Shown: positions 34,541 through 44,451, counted from the stretch's first letter. The stretch is DNA of 59,775 bases from Lachnospiraceae bacterium (GCA_014239155.1 JAAZZQ010000038.1:1-59775); one strand, 5' to 3'. The notes: a model not told the origin generated them from the letters alone. Program-made: numbers and translations.

Positions 34541-35026
34541 TTATCTTTGATAAATCACTGCGCATTCGCCATCTTCACAGTATGAAATAAACCAATCAAA
34601 ATTTCTTGATACAATATAAAAATCCTCCAACAATCCATCTGTTTCCTTTAAAACAGAAAAGATCGCATCCGCATACCCTTCATAAACCCACCCTTGTGAC
34701 AAGAGTAAATAAAATTTATTATCTATTGTTACTGGCATTGACGCATGAAGCTCCTCAAGAAAACTTGTCCACCCATAATTTCCTACCAAAAAGCGGTTTA
34801 ACATGGTTAAATCATTTTCCCTAAAATGAAGCCAACAATAAGACAATGAAATTTGAGGATATTTCTTGTAGTCAGCAAAGCTATAATAAAATTTTTTAAT
34901 AATACTATTATAGGAAAATTTGGAGTATTCATAAAAGTGGCTTCTATTCACATTTTTCTCCTTAATAATCTCCTCAAATTCATCTCGAATCCAATATTTG
35001 TATGGCTTTCTTCTCCTATCAATCAT
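34541..35026 (-). CDS. hypothetical immunity-like protein (161 residues)
   Basis: A small soluble acidic/aromatic protein, beginning MIDRRRKPYKYWIRDEFEEI and ending with strands like FDWFISYCEDGECAV. Its size, richness in aromatic residues and 8-base overlap with the Imm51-like gene suggest a polymorphic-toxin immunity protein, possibly of a DUF6756-like type, but I cannot assign the family. No toxin gene is in the window. Confidence 0.45.
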   Translation of the reverse strand: MIDRRRKPYKYWIRDEFEEIIKEKNVNRSHFYEYSKFSYNSIIKKFYYSFADYKKYPQISLSYCWLHFRENDLTMLNRFLVGNYGWTSFLEELHASMPVTIDNKFYLLLSQGWVYEGYADAIFSVLKETDGLLEDFYIVSRNFDWFISYCEDGECAVIYQR

Positions 35027-35390
35027 ATTCAGCCCTACTAAATAAATCCAAAATTAAGTTTTTATCCTCACAAGCCTTCTTAAATTGAAGAATAAAATGA
35101 TACAAAGCCTCCCTGTTATCGGAATCTGCACAAAACATCTGCGCCTCTGAATCAATGATAATCTTGCTCTGTAAGCCAGAACACTTTTCCTCCAAAAATA
35201 CTTGCGCCAAACTGCCCCAGTCATAGCCATTTCCTATAAATCCTTCCTCCGAACGCGTATCAAAAACATCTTGCAGATACCTACCAACTACATTTAAGCA
35301 GACACCCGCACCAGAGTTATCATCATATTCTACCCAAAGAAAAGGTGCAATTTCATTTTCAAACTGTTGTGTAATCTCCATGCTTAACAT
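35019..35390 (-). CDS. Imm51-like immunity protein
   Basis: About 123 residues from ATG 35390, chosen because GAAAGGG precedes it. The sequence has GNGYDWGSLAQVFLEEKCSG, then KIIIDSEAQMFCADSDNREA, which matches the Imm51 family pattern of a conserved Trp/Ser pair and DxEAxMFCA motif. Imm51-type proteins neutralise contact-dependent or secreted nuclease-type toxins. It overlaps the next gene by 8 bases, so the pair is cotranscribed. It appears to be an orphan immunity gene without toxin nearby. Confidence 0.6.
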   Translation of the reverse strand: MLSMEITQQFENEIAPFLWVEYDDNSGAGVCLNVVGRYLQDVFDTRSEEGFIGNGYDWGSLAQVFLEEKCSGLQSKIIIDSEAQMFCADSDNREALYHFILQFKKACEDKNLILDLFSRAEYD

Positions 35391-35520
35391 TTTCCCTTTC
35401 AAACTTAAAGATATTCTTTTACTGATTATAAGTATTTTATCACAGAATCCATTCGCTGTCATTTCTTTATCAATAAATTGTTTCTATGATTCGCATTTAT
35501 GCCATGAAAGGTAACCCGCA

Positions 35521-35653
35521 GTTACTGTTCACACAGGACTTAGCATTTACTGCTAAGTTTGTACCAAAACATGCATATAGCAAGTAAAAATCCATTTGCA
35601 AAACAAATTTTACATGAATTTTTACCTGTTACTGGAACAGAGTGGACAGTAAC
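35521..35653. repeat. MITE-like intergenic repeat, family B copy 3 (inverted)
   Basis: 133 bp bounded by GTTACTGTTCACACAG and its inverted partner ending CAGTAAC. Read from the left, ACAGGACTTAGCATTTACTGC matches the reverse complement of the right end of copy 1. A half-end copy, TGTAACAGTTCATTAAGC (35672-35728 with inverted ACTGTAAC), lies immediately beside it. Confidence 0.55.
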
Positions 35654-35822
35654 AACCCGCAGCCAACACCCTGTAACAGTTCATTAAGCTGCTTGTCATA
35701 TGGAATATCATCTGCTATACTGTAACTATCAAAATTCTTAGAAACTATGCTAAAAAGTAAATATGCTTTCCTTTCATAGCAACTGCAAAAAACAAGAATA
35801 AAAGAAAGTTGAGGTTTTATAG

Positions 35823-37124
35823 ATGTTAAAAAACAAAGATATATTAGAACTAAAAAAACGCTTTAAAAAAGAGTCCTGCACCATTACAAAGATGTGTGGC
35901 TGCTATGTGGACGCCAACAAAAACAAAGTATTAAAACTTAATGAAACCTTCCTCAATCTGGAAGATGAAGAGTTTTTCAAATATCTTGATATTGCAAAGA
36001 AAACACTTTCTGGCACAATTGGAAACAATCTGTTGGAATTGCACTTTGCCAGCGAGGAAGAAGAATCCGGTGGAAAACAACAATATCTAATGGGATTACG
36101 CGAGAGTGGACTTAAAAATCCAGAACTGCTTGAACACCTTTATGATAGAATTATTGAAAATTATGATTATGTAGGCAATTATCTTATTTTGATTTTTCAT
36201 GATGCTTATGACGTCATCACCAAGACAAAGGATGATTTGAAAATAGATGAATCCGAAGAAGTGTTTACTTATCTTTTATGCGCTATCTGCCCAGTGAACC
36301 TATCCAAACCGGGTCTTGGTTACCGCGCTGATCTAAATCGCATTGGAATCCGAATACAAGATTGGGTGGTGGCTGCCCCTGACGTTGGTTTCCTCTTCCC
36401 TTCGTTTATAGAGCGCTCAACGGATATCCATTCTCTTACATATTATGTTCGTGACGCCAAGGATTCTCACCGTGACTTTATCGAAGTTGCACTTGGTTGC
36501 GGCGCAAAGAGAACCGCTACAGAAGAGCAAAATACATTTAATAGTATTGTGAAAACTGCAATTGCTCCTATCATTGAAGACAGTGACGATATGCTTCTTG
36601 ATATTCAAGAAAAATTAAATGATATTGCCGAAGATCATGATGCGACAATGGAAGACTTGGTAATTGTAGAACCAGAAGAATTTACACTCACAACGGAAAT
36701 TATCAAGGAAGTCTTTACAGACAGCAAGATTCCCGATGCAGCAGTCATGCAAATTCAAGATCATTTCACAGAAGAATTTAGTGACAAGCCTCCTGTTATA
36801 CGAAATTTAGTGAACGAAAAAGCAATTGAGAAAAAAAATAAAGAAAAAAAAGAAATGAAACTTCTTGAGGAGGTTGCTTCTCTTCGACAAGAACTTAAGA
36901 ATACACAACAAGAGAGCGAAGAGAAAACAGAGCAAATTAAAGCGCTTGTCAACATGGAGGCACCTCTCGATTCCGAGGAGGCTAAAAATTGGTCCGAAAT
37001 CTTTGTGCGCATGAAACCTGATAAAGCAGAGCAAGTAAAGTATGAGACTATCAATGGGCAAAAGTATCTTATGATTCCAATGGAAGAAGATGAGCACATC
37101 ACCCTAAATGGAATCGAACAATAA
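35823..37124 (+). CDS. DUF4317 family protein
   Basis: A 433-residue soluble protein of a family conserved in Lachnospiraceae and related Clostridia; its role is not known. It begins with NKDILELKKRFKKESCTITK, then CGCYVDANKNKVLKLNETFL, and a long helical middle. The last 100 residues form a coiled coil (KEKKEMKLLEEVASLRQELK) and end in a short beta element. TTGAGG precedes the ATG. It stands alone on the plus strand between repeat B and a strong terminator. Confidence 0.8.
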   Translation: MLKNKDILELKKRFKKESCTITKMCGCYVDANKNKVLKLNETFLNLEDEEFFKYLDIAKKTLSGTIGNNLLELHFASEEEESGGKQQYLMGLRESGLKNPELLEHLYDRIIENYDYVGNYLILIFHDAYDVITKTKDDLKIDESEEVFTYLLCAICPVNLSKPGLGYRADLNRIGIRIQDWVVAAPDVGFLFPSFIERSTDIHSLTYYVRDAKDSHRDFIEVALGCGAKRTATEEQNTFNSIVKTAIAPIIEDSDDMLLDIQEKLNDIAEDHDATMEDLVIVEPEEFTLTTEIIKEVFTDSKIPDAAVMQIQDHFTEEFSDKPPVIRNLVNEKAIEKKNKEKKEMKLLEEVASLRQELKNTQQESEEKTEQIKALVNMEAPLDSEEAKNWSEIFVRMKPDKAEQVKYETINGQKYLMIPMEEDEHITLNGIEQ

Positions 37125-37138
37125 TGCAACATAAAATG

Positions 37139-37178
37139 CAACCCTAAAATGAATAATACTGTATTCATTTTGGGGTTG
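37139..37178. terminator. bidirectional terminator between DUF4317 gene and anti-sigma gene
   Basis: A 16-bp stem (37140-37155 with 37162-37177; one G-T pair) with a 6-base loop and T-runs on both sides. It serves both convergent genes. Confidence 0.85.
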
Positions 37179-37192
37179 TTAAAACAATTTTA

Positions 37193-38104
37193 TTATGGCA
37201 CTTCTTGGTCCCCGCCACCATAGTACAACAAGTGAATTTGATATGGTTTTTCTAGCGATATCCAAATACAATACTCTGCCTCCTCAAAATCTCCATGCAG
37301 GACAACTGTGTCATTCACACGCCAATAATAAGCATCTTCTCCTGTGAGCAAGGTTACACTGAACTCAATCCCCTCTATTCCATCAATTGTGCGGATTCCC
37401 CTAACTGGATTTAGTAAAACATTATCCTGATTCCAATTAGCGTCCACCCTTCTACATATCTCTTCCTCAAGTTCAGATATTAAAGATATATGATCATTGT
37501 GCCAATTATACGCTTTAAATTGATCGTAGTCTGCTCCAACGACATAGACTACCTTTCCTTTCATATTAGGAATTGTGATAGAAAATTCTTTCTTTTCCTG
37601 TCCATAAGGAAGGGTTTCTGCCGCGTAGACAAACAAGTCAATCCGTCCATTAATGCTAGGATTTTCCTTCCATTTAACACGTGTAATACGCTCCACAGAA
37701 GTATCAATTACTCCAGACAACATTAAATTGTCTGTCTGTTCGTCATACTGAAAATCGGTCACTCGTACTATATGCGCGTCCAACAGGCTTCCTATCACAT
37801 AAACTTTAAGAAATATGCCTATCACTATCATAGCAGCCAGCAATCCCCCCAATAACGCAACTGTCCTCAGTCGCTTGGTCCGGCTATTAACCTTTCTTAG
37901 ACCGTCAAGTGCAGCCTGTTCCACAAATATATTTTCTCCCTGTCTACCTTCTCCCTGCAAAATAATTTCTTCTTTCATCTGCATATAGACATGCTTACAT
38001 GCCTCACAGTCTTCTAAATGTTCCCGCACTGCGTCACTGCCTGCCTCGCTCAATAATCCATCAATATACCCGGGCATCAAATCCTTAATAATATCACATT
38101 TCAT
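37193..38104 (-). CDS. anti-sigma factor with zinc-finger N terminus
   Basis: A 303-residue membrane protein. The N-terminal zinc-finger motif HLEDCEACKHVY (about 28-40) is typical of ZAS-type anti-sigma factors. One membrane helix is at about 83-103 (TVALLGGLLAAMIVIGIFLK), and about 200 residues lie outside the cell as a putative sensor domain. Overlap of 11 bases with the sigma gene indicates translational coupling. It probably holds its sigma factor until an outside signal arrives; the signal is unknown. Confidence 0.85.
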   Translation of the reverse strand: MKCDIIKDLMPGYIDGLLSEAGSDAVREHLEDCEACKHVYMQMKEEIILQGEGRQGENIFVEQAALDGLRKVNSRTKRLRTVALLGGLLAAMIVIGIFLKVYVIGSLLDAHIVRVTDFQYDEQTDNLMLSGVIDTSVERITRVKWKENPSINGRIDLFVYAAETLPYGQEKKEFSITIPNMKGKVVYVVGADYDQFKAYNWHNDHISLISELEEEICRRVDANWNQDNVLLNPVRGIRTIDGIEGIEFSVTLLTGEDAYYWRVNDTVVLHGDFEEAEYCIWISLEKPYQIHLLYYGGGDQEVP

Positions 38105-38609
38105 ATTGTTCCAACTCCTTTCTTATTTTTTGCTTTGCTCGATAAAATACCGTTCTGCTCCAATTTTCACTCCTTCCAAGAATTTCCCCAATCTGACGGA
38201 AAGAGAGCTCCCCAGTCATACGATACAGAACCACCTCACGCTCTATTTCTGGCAGATGATGTATCGCTTGATATATTTCCTGTGTGCACTCTTTACAGAG
38301 AATATCTGTCTCTCCCTCCGCGCCAGAAACATCAGGAAAATCTGTTGTCAGCGCCACAGTATCTACCCGATTTTTCTTGCGTAACTCCTGCCACAAAATA
38401 TGTTTTGCAATCTGGCAAAGCCACACTGACAACTTGCAGGTGTTATCATAACGCGAAATGGAATCTACCGCGCGCAGAAACGTTTCCTGCATTAAATCCT
38501 GTGCCCAATCTGCATCGTGTGTATGCGTATATAAAAAACGATACACCAACTGCGCATATTCTTGATAGACAGCTTCCATATCAATTTTATCCACATCTTT
38601 TTTCTGCAC
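38094..38609 (-). CDS. ECF-type RNA polymerase sigma factor
   Basis: A 171-residue sigma-70 family protein. Region 2 (YQEYAQLVYRFLYTHTHDAD, WAQDLMQETFLRA) and region 4 (LPEIEREVVLYRMTGELSFR, IGEILGRSENWSRTVFYRAK) are intact. The start is GTG at 38609 with a perfect AAGGAGGTG site. It directs polymerase to its own stress regulon and is paired with the downstream anti-sigma gene. A non-consensus promoter of its own would be expected upstream, at about 38620-38680, but I cannot identify it by eye. Confidence 0.93.
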   Translation of the reverse strand: MQKKDVDKIDMEAVYQEYAQLVYRFLYTHTHDADWAQDLMQETFLRAVDSISRYDNTCKLSVWLCQIAKHILWQELRKKNRVDTVALTTDFPDVSGAEGETDILCKECTQEIYQAIHHLPEIEREVVLYRMTGELSFRQIGEILGRSENWSRTVFYRAKQKIRKELEQYEM

Positions 38610-38669
38610 TTTTTCACCTCCTTATCCTATATATCTCAATTTTGTTCTATTCGTTTCAAAAAAAATAAA

Positions 38670-38712
38670 AAATCGGAAAAAAATAACCAATAATGTTATC
38701 TCTTTCCGATTT
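38670..38712 (-). terminator. terminator of the alpha/beta hydrolase gene
   Basis: AAATCGGAAA and TTTCCGATTT are paired across a 23-base loop that contains a smaller hairpin. On the minus strand a long T-run follows. Confidence 0.75.
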
Positions 38713-38735
38713 CTAAATCAAACATTCTTCTTGTA

Positions 38736-39800
38736 CTATTTTCCAATGGCTTCCATATAAAAATCTACAATATCCTTAAACAGCGCCTGATCAAGCCGTG
38801 ATGTCAGTTTTTTGTCAATCGTCTTATTCCATTCTCTTTCAACTTCATCTGGAATCTCATTTTGATACTGTTCTTGAAGCTTTTGATATGCCGCATCCAA
38901 CTGATCCATATATGCCAAACGCTCCGGACTTTGGTCCATCATCAAATCGCCGTGCTTTCTACCTTCAAGCAATACAAACTGCACATCATCTCTTGTAATC
39001 TTATCTTGATTGGCATAAATACATGGACCATCAAAACCAACAAAGTTATCCAAATCTCCTTGAATAATCATAACCGCCGTATGCTTTGCACGGTTAATGC
39101 CCCCCGCCGCAGTAAGATTCATCTTATCCCCAAATGTTGCGCGTAGCACTAGCCACAGAAAAGGCTTTTCCACATAAGCAAACGACCCTAAAAGACTTTT
39201 GCCTACGTAAGTCATTTCCTCTAGGCTGTCATTGTATCCAGCAAGACTGGCAACTGCAATAATGTCATGGTTATAATTTAAAATTGCTGTTGTTGCAAAA
39301 CCACCCCAACTATGCCCATACAGACAAATAGGAAGACCACGAAAAACTGGATTTTGTTCTACATAGGTCAATGCATTATCCAAATCTATCACGGATTGCA
39401 CAAGCCCAACACAACTTTCTCCAGTCGAAGCTCCGCTTCCCGTATTATCATAGGAAAACACCATAAACCCGTTGTCCACAAAATACTTGGTCTCACTAAT
39501 ATATCCTTCCGAATATCCGCCTAGCCCATGAGAAATCACCACAAGTCCTTTGGAGGTATTATCTCTTCCATAGATATAACCTGTTAACGTTTCTTCTCCA
39601 GATGAAAACGTCACAGTCTCCCTTGGAAACTCTTCAAAATCAGCCCAGCGCATATACTCCGAATACTTTTTCTGCTCGCTTCGGTTAAAATACTGCTTCA
39701 TATAATGATTGATAATAATAATAGAAGCAACAACAAAAAGAACCACCAAAGCAACAACTGCAATTAAAATAATCTTTAAGAGCCTGCTTCTTTTCCTCAT
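38736..39800 (-). CDS. membrane-anchored alpha/beta hydrolase
   Basis: About 354 residues. One N-terminal membrane helix (LLKIILIAVVALVVLFVVAS) anchors the catalytic domain outside. The alpha/beta core has GLVVISHGLGGYSEG (oxyanion strand) and CLYGHSWGG with the nucleophile Ser. A candidate Asp is in VMIIQGDLDNFVG and a candidate His in EGRKHGDLMM. ATG at 39800 is chosen because GGGGAGA is at the correct distance; the ATG at 39809 is too close. Substrate unknown; an esterase or peptidase role is plausible. Confidence 0.85.
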   Translation of the reverse strand: MRKRSRLLKIILIAVVALVVLFVVASIIIINHYMKQYFNRSEQKKYSEYMRWADFEEFPRETVTFSSGEETLTGYIYGRDNTSKGLVVISHGLGGYSEGYISETKYFVDNGFMVFSYDNTGSGASTGESCVGLVQSVIDLDNALTYVEQNPVFRGLPICLYGHSWGGFATTAILNYNHDIIAVASLAGYNDSLEEMTYVGKSLLGSFAYVEKPFLWLVLRATFGDKMNLTAAGGINRAKHTAVMIIQGDLDNFVGFDGPCIYANQDKITRDDVQFVLLEGRKHGDLMMDQSPERLAYMDQLDAAYQKLQEQYQNEIPDEVEREWNKTIDKKLTSRLDQALFKDIVDFYMEAIGK

Positions 39801-39826
39801 ATCAAACATTCTCCCCTAGAAAAGAT

Positions 39827-42800
39827 TTACACTTTCTTTACGCCAATTGTCGTATTCTCTCCATTAATATTCCATTCCTTCGCATTTAGAGTTTTGTCCT
39901 CACTATATACAAACGCATCTGCCAAAACCTTCTCGCCAATTGCTTTTTCGTTTTTCTGAACAACTTGAACAATTGTATCATTTCCGCTAATAGATACTGT
40001 AATGTGATCCATCACTTCAAAGCCAGAATCTTTGCGCATTGTTTGTATCTTGCTGATAACTTCATACACAAAACCTTCCTCAACAAGCGCATCTGTTAAA
40101 TTTGTGTCAAGCACAACTGTCACCGTATTGTCTGCCTCTGTCACATAGCCTTCTTTCTGCGAGATATCAATCAGTAAATCTTCCTCGGTAAGTTTCACCT
40201 CTGTGCCATTTACATCAAATATAATAACCCCATTTGCTTTAAGCTCATCCATTGCCGCATTTCCATCAATTGAGGAAAGCTTCTCCTTAATACCGCCAAG
40301 CTGCTTACCATATTTGGGTCCAACTGTCTTTAATTGTGGCTTGAATGTGTAGGTTGTAAATTCCCGCACATCATCTGTAAATACAACTTTTTTCACGTTG
40401 AGCTCATCTTCAATAATCTGCTGATAAAAAGTGCCCAATGTAAATGGCGCCTTAATAAACATTGTGCTAATTGGCTGCCGATTTTTGATATTCGCTGCAT
40501 TTCTGCAGGCACGCCCCATTACAACCGCTTTTAAAACAGCCTCCATATCCGCCTCTAGCTGCCTGTCAATAAAAGTCTTATCCACCACTGGAAAATCACA
40601 TAGATGAATACTTTCTGGTGCAGATTTATCAATGCTGCACACAAGATTTCTATAAATATCCTCTGTCATAAACGGAATCATTGGCGCTGCTGCCTTAGAA
40701 ATCGTCACAAGTGCAGTGTAAAGCGTCATATAAGCATTAATTTTATCCTGTTCCATTCCTTTTGCCCAGAAGCGCTCACGGCTGCGTCTCACATACCAGT
40801 TACTCATCTGGTCAACAAATTCTTGCAATGCCCGTGCCGCCTCAGGAATGCGATAATGCTCTAAATTATTGTCTACCTCACTAACAACTGTATTGAGCTT
40901 TGACAAAAGCCATTTATCCATCACTGGAAGTTTGTCATATTCCAATGTATATTTTGTAGCGTCAAACGCGTCAATATTTGCATAGAGCACAAAAAATGCA
41001 TAGGTGTTCCACAATGTTCCCATAAACTTGCGCTGCCCTTCCTGAACTGCCTTTCCATGAAAACGATTTGGAAGCCACGGTGCTGAATTGACATAGAAAT
41101 ACCACCGAATTGCATCTGCGCCGTAGGTTTCAAGCGCCTCAAACGGGTCTATTGCATTGCCCTTAGACTTAGACATCTTCTGTCCGTTCTCATCCTGAAC
41201 ATGACCGAGTACAATAACATTTTCATACGGAGCCTTATGAAATAACAATGTAGATTCCGCCATTAATGAATAGAACCATCCACGTGTCTGATCAACTGCC
41301 TCCGAGATAAACTGTGCTGGAAACTGCTGCGCAAACAGCTCCTGATTCTCAAAGGGGTAGTGATGCTGTGCAAATGGCATCGCACCAGAGTCAAACCAAC
41401 AGTCAATTACCTCCGGAACTCTATGCATCTTTTTGCCACAGTCCGGGCATTGAAAAGTTACCTCGTCAATATACGGTCTGTGCAATTCCACCTTTGCCAC
41501 ATCAGGATTTCCACATCGGTCTGCAAGCTCCTGCCTGCTGCCAATACACTCCTGATGACCGCACTCGCATTCCCATACATTTAATGGTGTTCCCCAATAA
41601 CGGTTGCGCGAAATACCCCAGTCCTGAATATTCTCAAGCCAATCGCCAAAACGTCCCTTTCCAATGGATTCTGGAATCCAATTGACTGTGTTGTTATTGC
41701 GCACCAAATCCTCTTTTACCGCGGTCATTTTGATAAACCAAGATTCGCGCGCATAATAAATAAGCGGTGTATCACAACGCCAACAATGCGGATACTCATG
41801 CTCAAATTTGGGTGCGTCAAACAACAGCCCTTTTGCCTCCAGATCCTTTAAAATCATTGGATCTGCCTTTTTTACAAAAACACCTGCATAGGAGGTTTCT
41901 TCTGTCATCTCGCCCTTCCCGTTGACAAGCTGTACAAATGGCAGTCCATACTTCCTGCCAACATTGGCATCATCCTCACCAAACGCTGGCGCAATGTGTA
42001 CAATACCAGTACCATCTGTCATTGTGACATATGTGTCACATGTAATAAAATGTGCCTTCTTGTGCTGTTTCTCAATAATGCCTGCCGCAAAATCAAACAG
42101 TGGTTCATATGCTTTGTGCTCCAAATCGGTTCCCTTGTAGGTCTCAAGCACTTCATATGCCTTGTCACTCTCATTCTCAACTAATTTTGCAAGTACTTTG
42201 TCAAGCAGCGCTTCTGCCATATAGTATGTGCAACCATCCACTGCCTTTACTTTGCAGTATGTTTCATTAGGATTCACACAGAGCGCCACATTAGACGGAA
42301 GCGTCCAAGGGGTTGTCGTCCATGCAAGGAAATATGCATCCTCGCCAACAACTTTAAAGCGCACAACTGCAGAGCGTTCTTTTACAGTCTTATAGCCCTG
42401 CGCTACTTCCTGTGAGGACAAAGGTGTCCCACAGCGTGGGCAGTATGGTACAATCTTAAAACCCTTATAGAGAAGATTTTTCTTCCAGATTTCTTTTAGT
42501 GCCCACCATTCGGACTCAATAAAATTGTCATCATAAGTGACATAAGGATCATCCATATCTGCCCAGAAACCAACTGTTCCTGAGAAATCCTCCCACATTC
42601 CTTTGTATTTCCACACAGATTCCTTACATTTTTTAATAAAAGGTTCCATGCCGTACGCTTCAATCTGATCCTTGCCATTTAATCCAAGCAGCTTCTCCAC
42701 TTCAAGTTCAACAGGCAATCCATGTGTATCCCAACCCGCTTTTCTTGGGACCATATATCCCTTCATTGTACGATAGCGCGGAATCATGTCTTTGATAACA

Positions 42801-42985
42801 CGTGTCAATACATGACCAATATGCGGTTTACCGTTTGCTGTCGGCGGTCCGTCATAGAATGTGTACGTTTCACCTTCTCTGCGGCTGTCCATACTCTTTC
42901 TAAAAATATCATTGTCCTTCCAGAATTTCTCTACATTTTTTTCTCTGTCCACAAAATTTAAGTTTGTGTCTACCTTGTTATACAT
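39827..42985 (-). CDS. ileS: isoleucyl-tRNA synthetase
   Basis: A 1052-residue class I aminoacyl-tRNA synthetase that charges tRNA-Ile and edits valine. HIGH is at 55-58 (TANGKPHIGHVL) and the KMSKS loop is GQKMSKSKGN. A CP1 editing domain lies between, and the long C-terminal helical part fits the Ile type. Expression is probably controlled by the T-box at 43213-43560: uncharged tRNA-Ile allows transcription to continue. A repeat of family C separates the T-box from the start codon. Confidence 0.98.
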   Translation of the reverse strand: MYNKVDTNLNFVDREKNVEKFWKDNDIFRKSMDSRREGETYTFYDGPPTANGKPHIGHVLTRVIKDMIPRYRTMKGYMVPRKAGWDTHGLPVELEVEKLLGLNGKDQIEAYGMEPFIKKCKESVWKYKGMWEDFSGTVGFWADMDDPYVTYDDNFIESEWWALKEIWKKNLLYKGFKIVPYCPRCGTPLSSQEVAQGYKTVKERSAVVRFKVVGEDAYFLAWTTTPWTLPSNVALCVNPNETYCKVKAVDGCTYYMAEALLDKVLAKLVENESDKAYEVLETYKGTDLEHKAYEPLFDFAAGIIEKQHKKAHFITCDTYVTMTDGTGIVHIAPAFGEDDANVGRKYGLPFVQLVNGKGEMTEETSYAGVFVKKADPMILKDLEAKGLLFDAPKFEHEYPHCWRCDTPLIYYARESWFIKMTAVKEDLVRNNNTVNWIPESIGKGRFGDWLENIQDWGISRNRYWGTPLNVWECECGHQECIGSRQELADRCGNPDVAKVELHRPYIDEVTFQCPDCGKKMHRVPEVIDCWFDSGAMPFAQHHYPFENQELFAQQFPAQFISEAVDQTRGWFYSLMAESTLLFHKAPYENVIVLGHVQDENGQKMSKSKGNAIDPFEALETYGADAIRWYFYVNSAPWLPNRFHGKAVQEGQRKFMGTLWNTYAFFVLYANIDAFDATKYTLEYDKLPVMDKWLLSKLNTVVSEVDNNLEHYRIPEAARALQEFVDQMSNWYVRRSRERFWAKGMEQDKINAYMTLYTALVTISKAAAPMIPFMTEDIYRNLVCSIDKSAPESIHLCDFPVVDKTFIDRQLEADMEAVLKAVVMGRACRNAANIKNRQPISTMFIKAPFTLGTFYQQIIEDELNVKKVVFTDDVREFTTYTFKPQLKTVGPKYGKQLGGIKEKLSSIDGNAAMDELKANGVIIFDVNGTEVKLTEEDLLIDISQKEGYVTEADNTVTVVLDTNLTDALVEEGFVYEVISKIQTMRKDSGFEVMDHITVSISGNDTIVQVVQKNEKAIGEKVLADAFVYSEDKTLNAKEWNINGENTTIGVKKV

Positions 42986-43007
42986 TGTACCCTCCTATAA
43001 AAATAAA

Positions 43008-43160
43008 TCGAATGAAGAAAGATTATCTTCCCCTATCTACTGCGTAACTCATGCGCCATGTTAGCGGCATATTTCCATGTGAAAAGTGCCATATATAGTT
43101 TTCACATTGTACACGAATCTGTGCAATCGAGCATGGAAGTCTCATCTTTCCTACTCGCGT
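43008..43160. repeat. family C repeat, diverged copy in the ileS leader
   Basis: TGCGCCATGTTAGCGGCATA matches the core of the tandem family C units at 48784-48954, and GCAATCGAGCATGGAAG with TTCCTACTCGC is a diverged copy of their hairpin. It lies between the T-box terminator and the ileS start codon, so it is part of the read-through transcript. Confidence 0.5.
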
Positions 43161-43212
43161 GCTGAGTGTCCGTCAGCTTTGCTGACATACTTCATTTGAA
43201 CGCCCATGTGCA

Positions 43213-43560
43213 TAAAAAAGGCTCCTTATCCTGTAAATAGGACGAGAGCCTCACAATCGTTATACCACCTAATTACAGCGTACTCCGTTTTCTTGAACTT
43301 TTACATAAGAAAAAAGCATCAAAAAACTTTTATACACGTTCCTTGTAACGTAGGAACTACGTCGGCACCTACTTTGTCTGACAGAGTGTACATTATACGT
43401 TTGATGGTAAAATATCTTCTAAAGATACCACATGCACAAATTCAAACATTTCAGACCGAAACTCAGGAGTGATGTTCGACAATTTCTTACTCATACCGTT
43501 TCTCATCTTATCCGGCTCTCTGTAACTTTCTGAAAATGTGTACTGTCTCCGTCATTGTCT
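43213..43560 (-). ncRNA. T-box riboswitch (isoleucine) of ileS
   Basis: On the minus strand the leader starts near 43555 with AGAAAGTTACAGAGAGCCGG, typical for T-box stem I. A candidate specifier codon AUC (Ile) lies at 43473-43471, just before ACTCCTGAG. The T-box sequence TAATTAGGTGGTA is at 43276-43264. The terminator GGCTC...GAGCC followed by TTTTTT is at 43252-43215. In this family uncharged tRNA pairs with specifier and T-box and prevents terminator formation. The specifier is chosen by eye. Confidence 0.88.
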
Positions 43561-43634
43561 TTATCTATAGATATTCTCTAAGTAATAACAGTATAATATT
43601 TGAACTTTGTAATTGTCAAGTAAAACATTAGGAA

Positions 43635-44252
43635 CTAAAAATCACTTTCAATTTTAATCGATATATCTGACATTCCATTCTGAAATTTTAATCGATAACA
43701 AATACTCGATGCAGTTGTCGAATCATTATAAATAGTTTCAATAATATCTCTGTCAATAATCGCATTAACCTCGCTGGAATTCATCTCAATTTCTCTATCG
43801 TTCACATCAATTGTACAATTGTCAACAGCAAGATAAAATGCACCTGCCTCCTTACTTCGCACTTCAAAAATTGCGTTATTTTTATTGTTGATTAATTCTT
43901 GAAACTGTGCCCATGCAAGGCTTGTTCCTTTATCCTCCACATTAAAACAAATCATATATCCTTCCAGATAGAATTTATAATCAAAGAATATACTGCCTTC
44001 CCACGTCTCTCCCTTCTCTAAATCCTGTCCACTTACTGCATAGTTAATATATTGTTCTAACTCACCAATTGAAATAGTTAGGACAGTCCTATCTTGTGCT
44101 TTTATTTCTAACTTGTTTTCTGTAATGATATATTTTTCAAAATAATTTGTTACAATTCCATGAATTCCCTTGCCAATATAAATACCGCCAACAGTTCTTG
44201 ACAATAATGCGTTTACTTGTGGTCCGGTTACTTTTACTGGTTCCTTTGTCAT
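43635..44252 (-). CDS. hypothetical protein (205 residues)
   Basis: A soluble protein rich in beta strands, beginning MTKEPVKVTGPQVNALLSRT and ending with RLKFQNGMSDISIKI. No signal peptide, membrane segment or recognised motif. GGAGGATAG is 7 bases before the ATG, so it is probably translated. It stands between the T-box region and a 424-base intergenic region. No operon partner can be defined. Function unknown. Confidence 0.5.
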   Translation of the reverse strand: MTKEPVKVTGPQVNALLSRTVGGIYIGKGIHGIVTNYFEKYIITENKLEIKAQDRTVLTISIGELEQYINYAVSGQDLEKGETWEGSIFFDYKFYLEGYMICFNVEDKGTSLAWAQFQELINNKNNAIFEVRSKEAGAFYLAVDNCTIDVNDREIEMNSSEVNAIIDRDIIETIYNDSTTASSICYRLKFQNGMSDISIKIESDF

Positions 44253-44451
44253 AATTTCTATCCTCCATTTCCATTGATAAATTCTCGGAGTCTTTTACAT
44301 CTGGTATCACTTGCACAACAAATAATAATGAATAAAAAATACCCATTTAACGCATAATTTCGACCATTTTTTAGACTCGTAAGTTCAAGTACATTAAGAA
44401 TTGTGTTAATGTCTCTTGATATTCGTTGATGAATATGTAATAATATCATAA

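Noticed and set aside
44258-44449. A 63-residue minus-strand ORF with a hydrophobic part
   Set aside because: No ribosome site, no domain, and it ends inside a region with hairpins; most likely chance.
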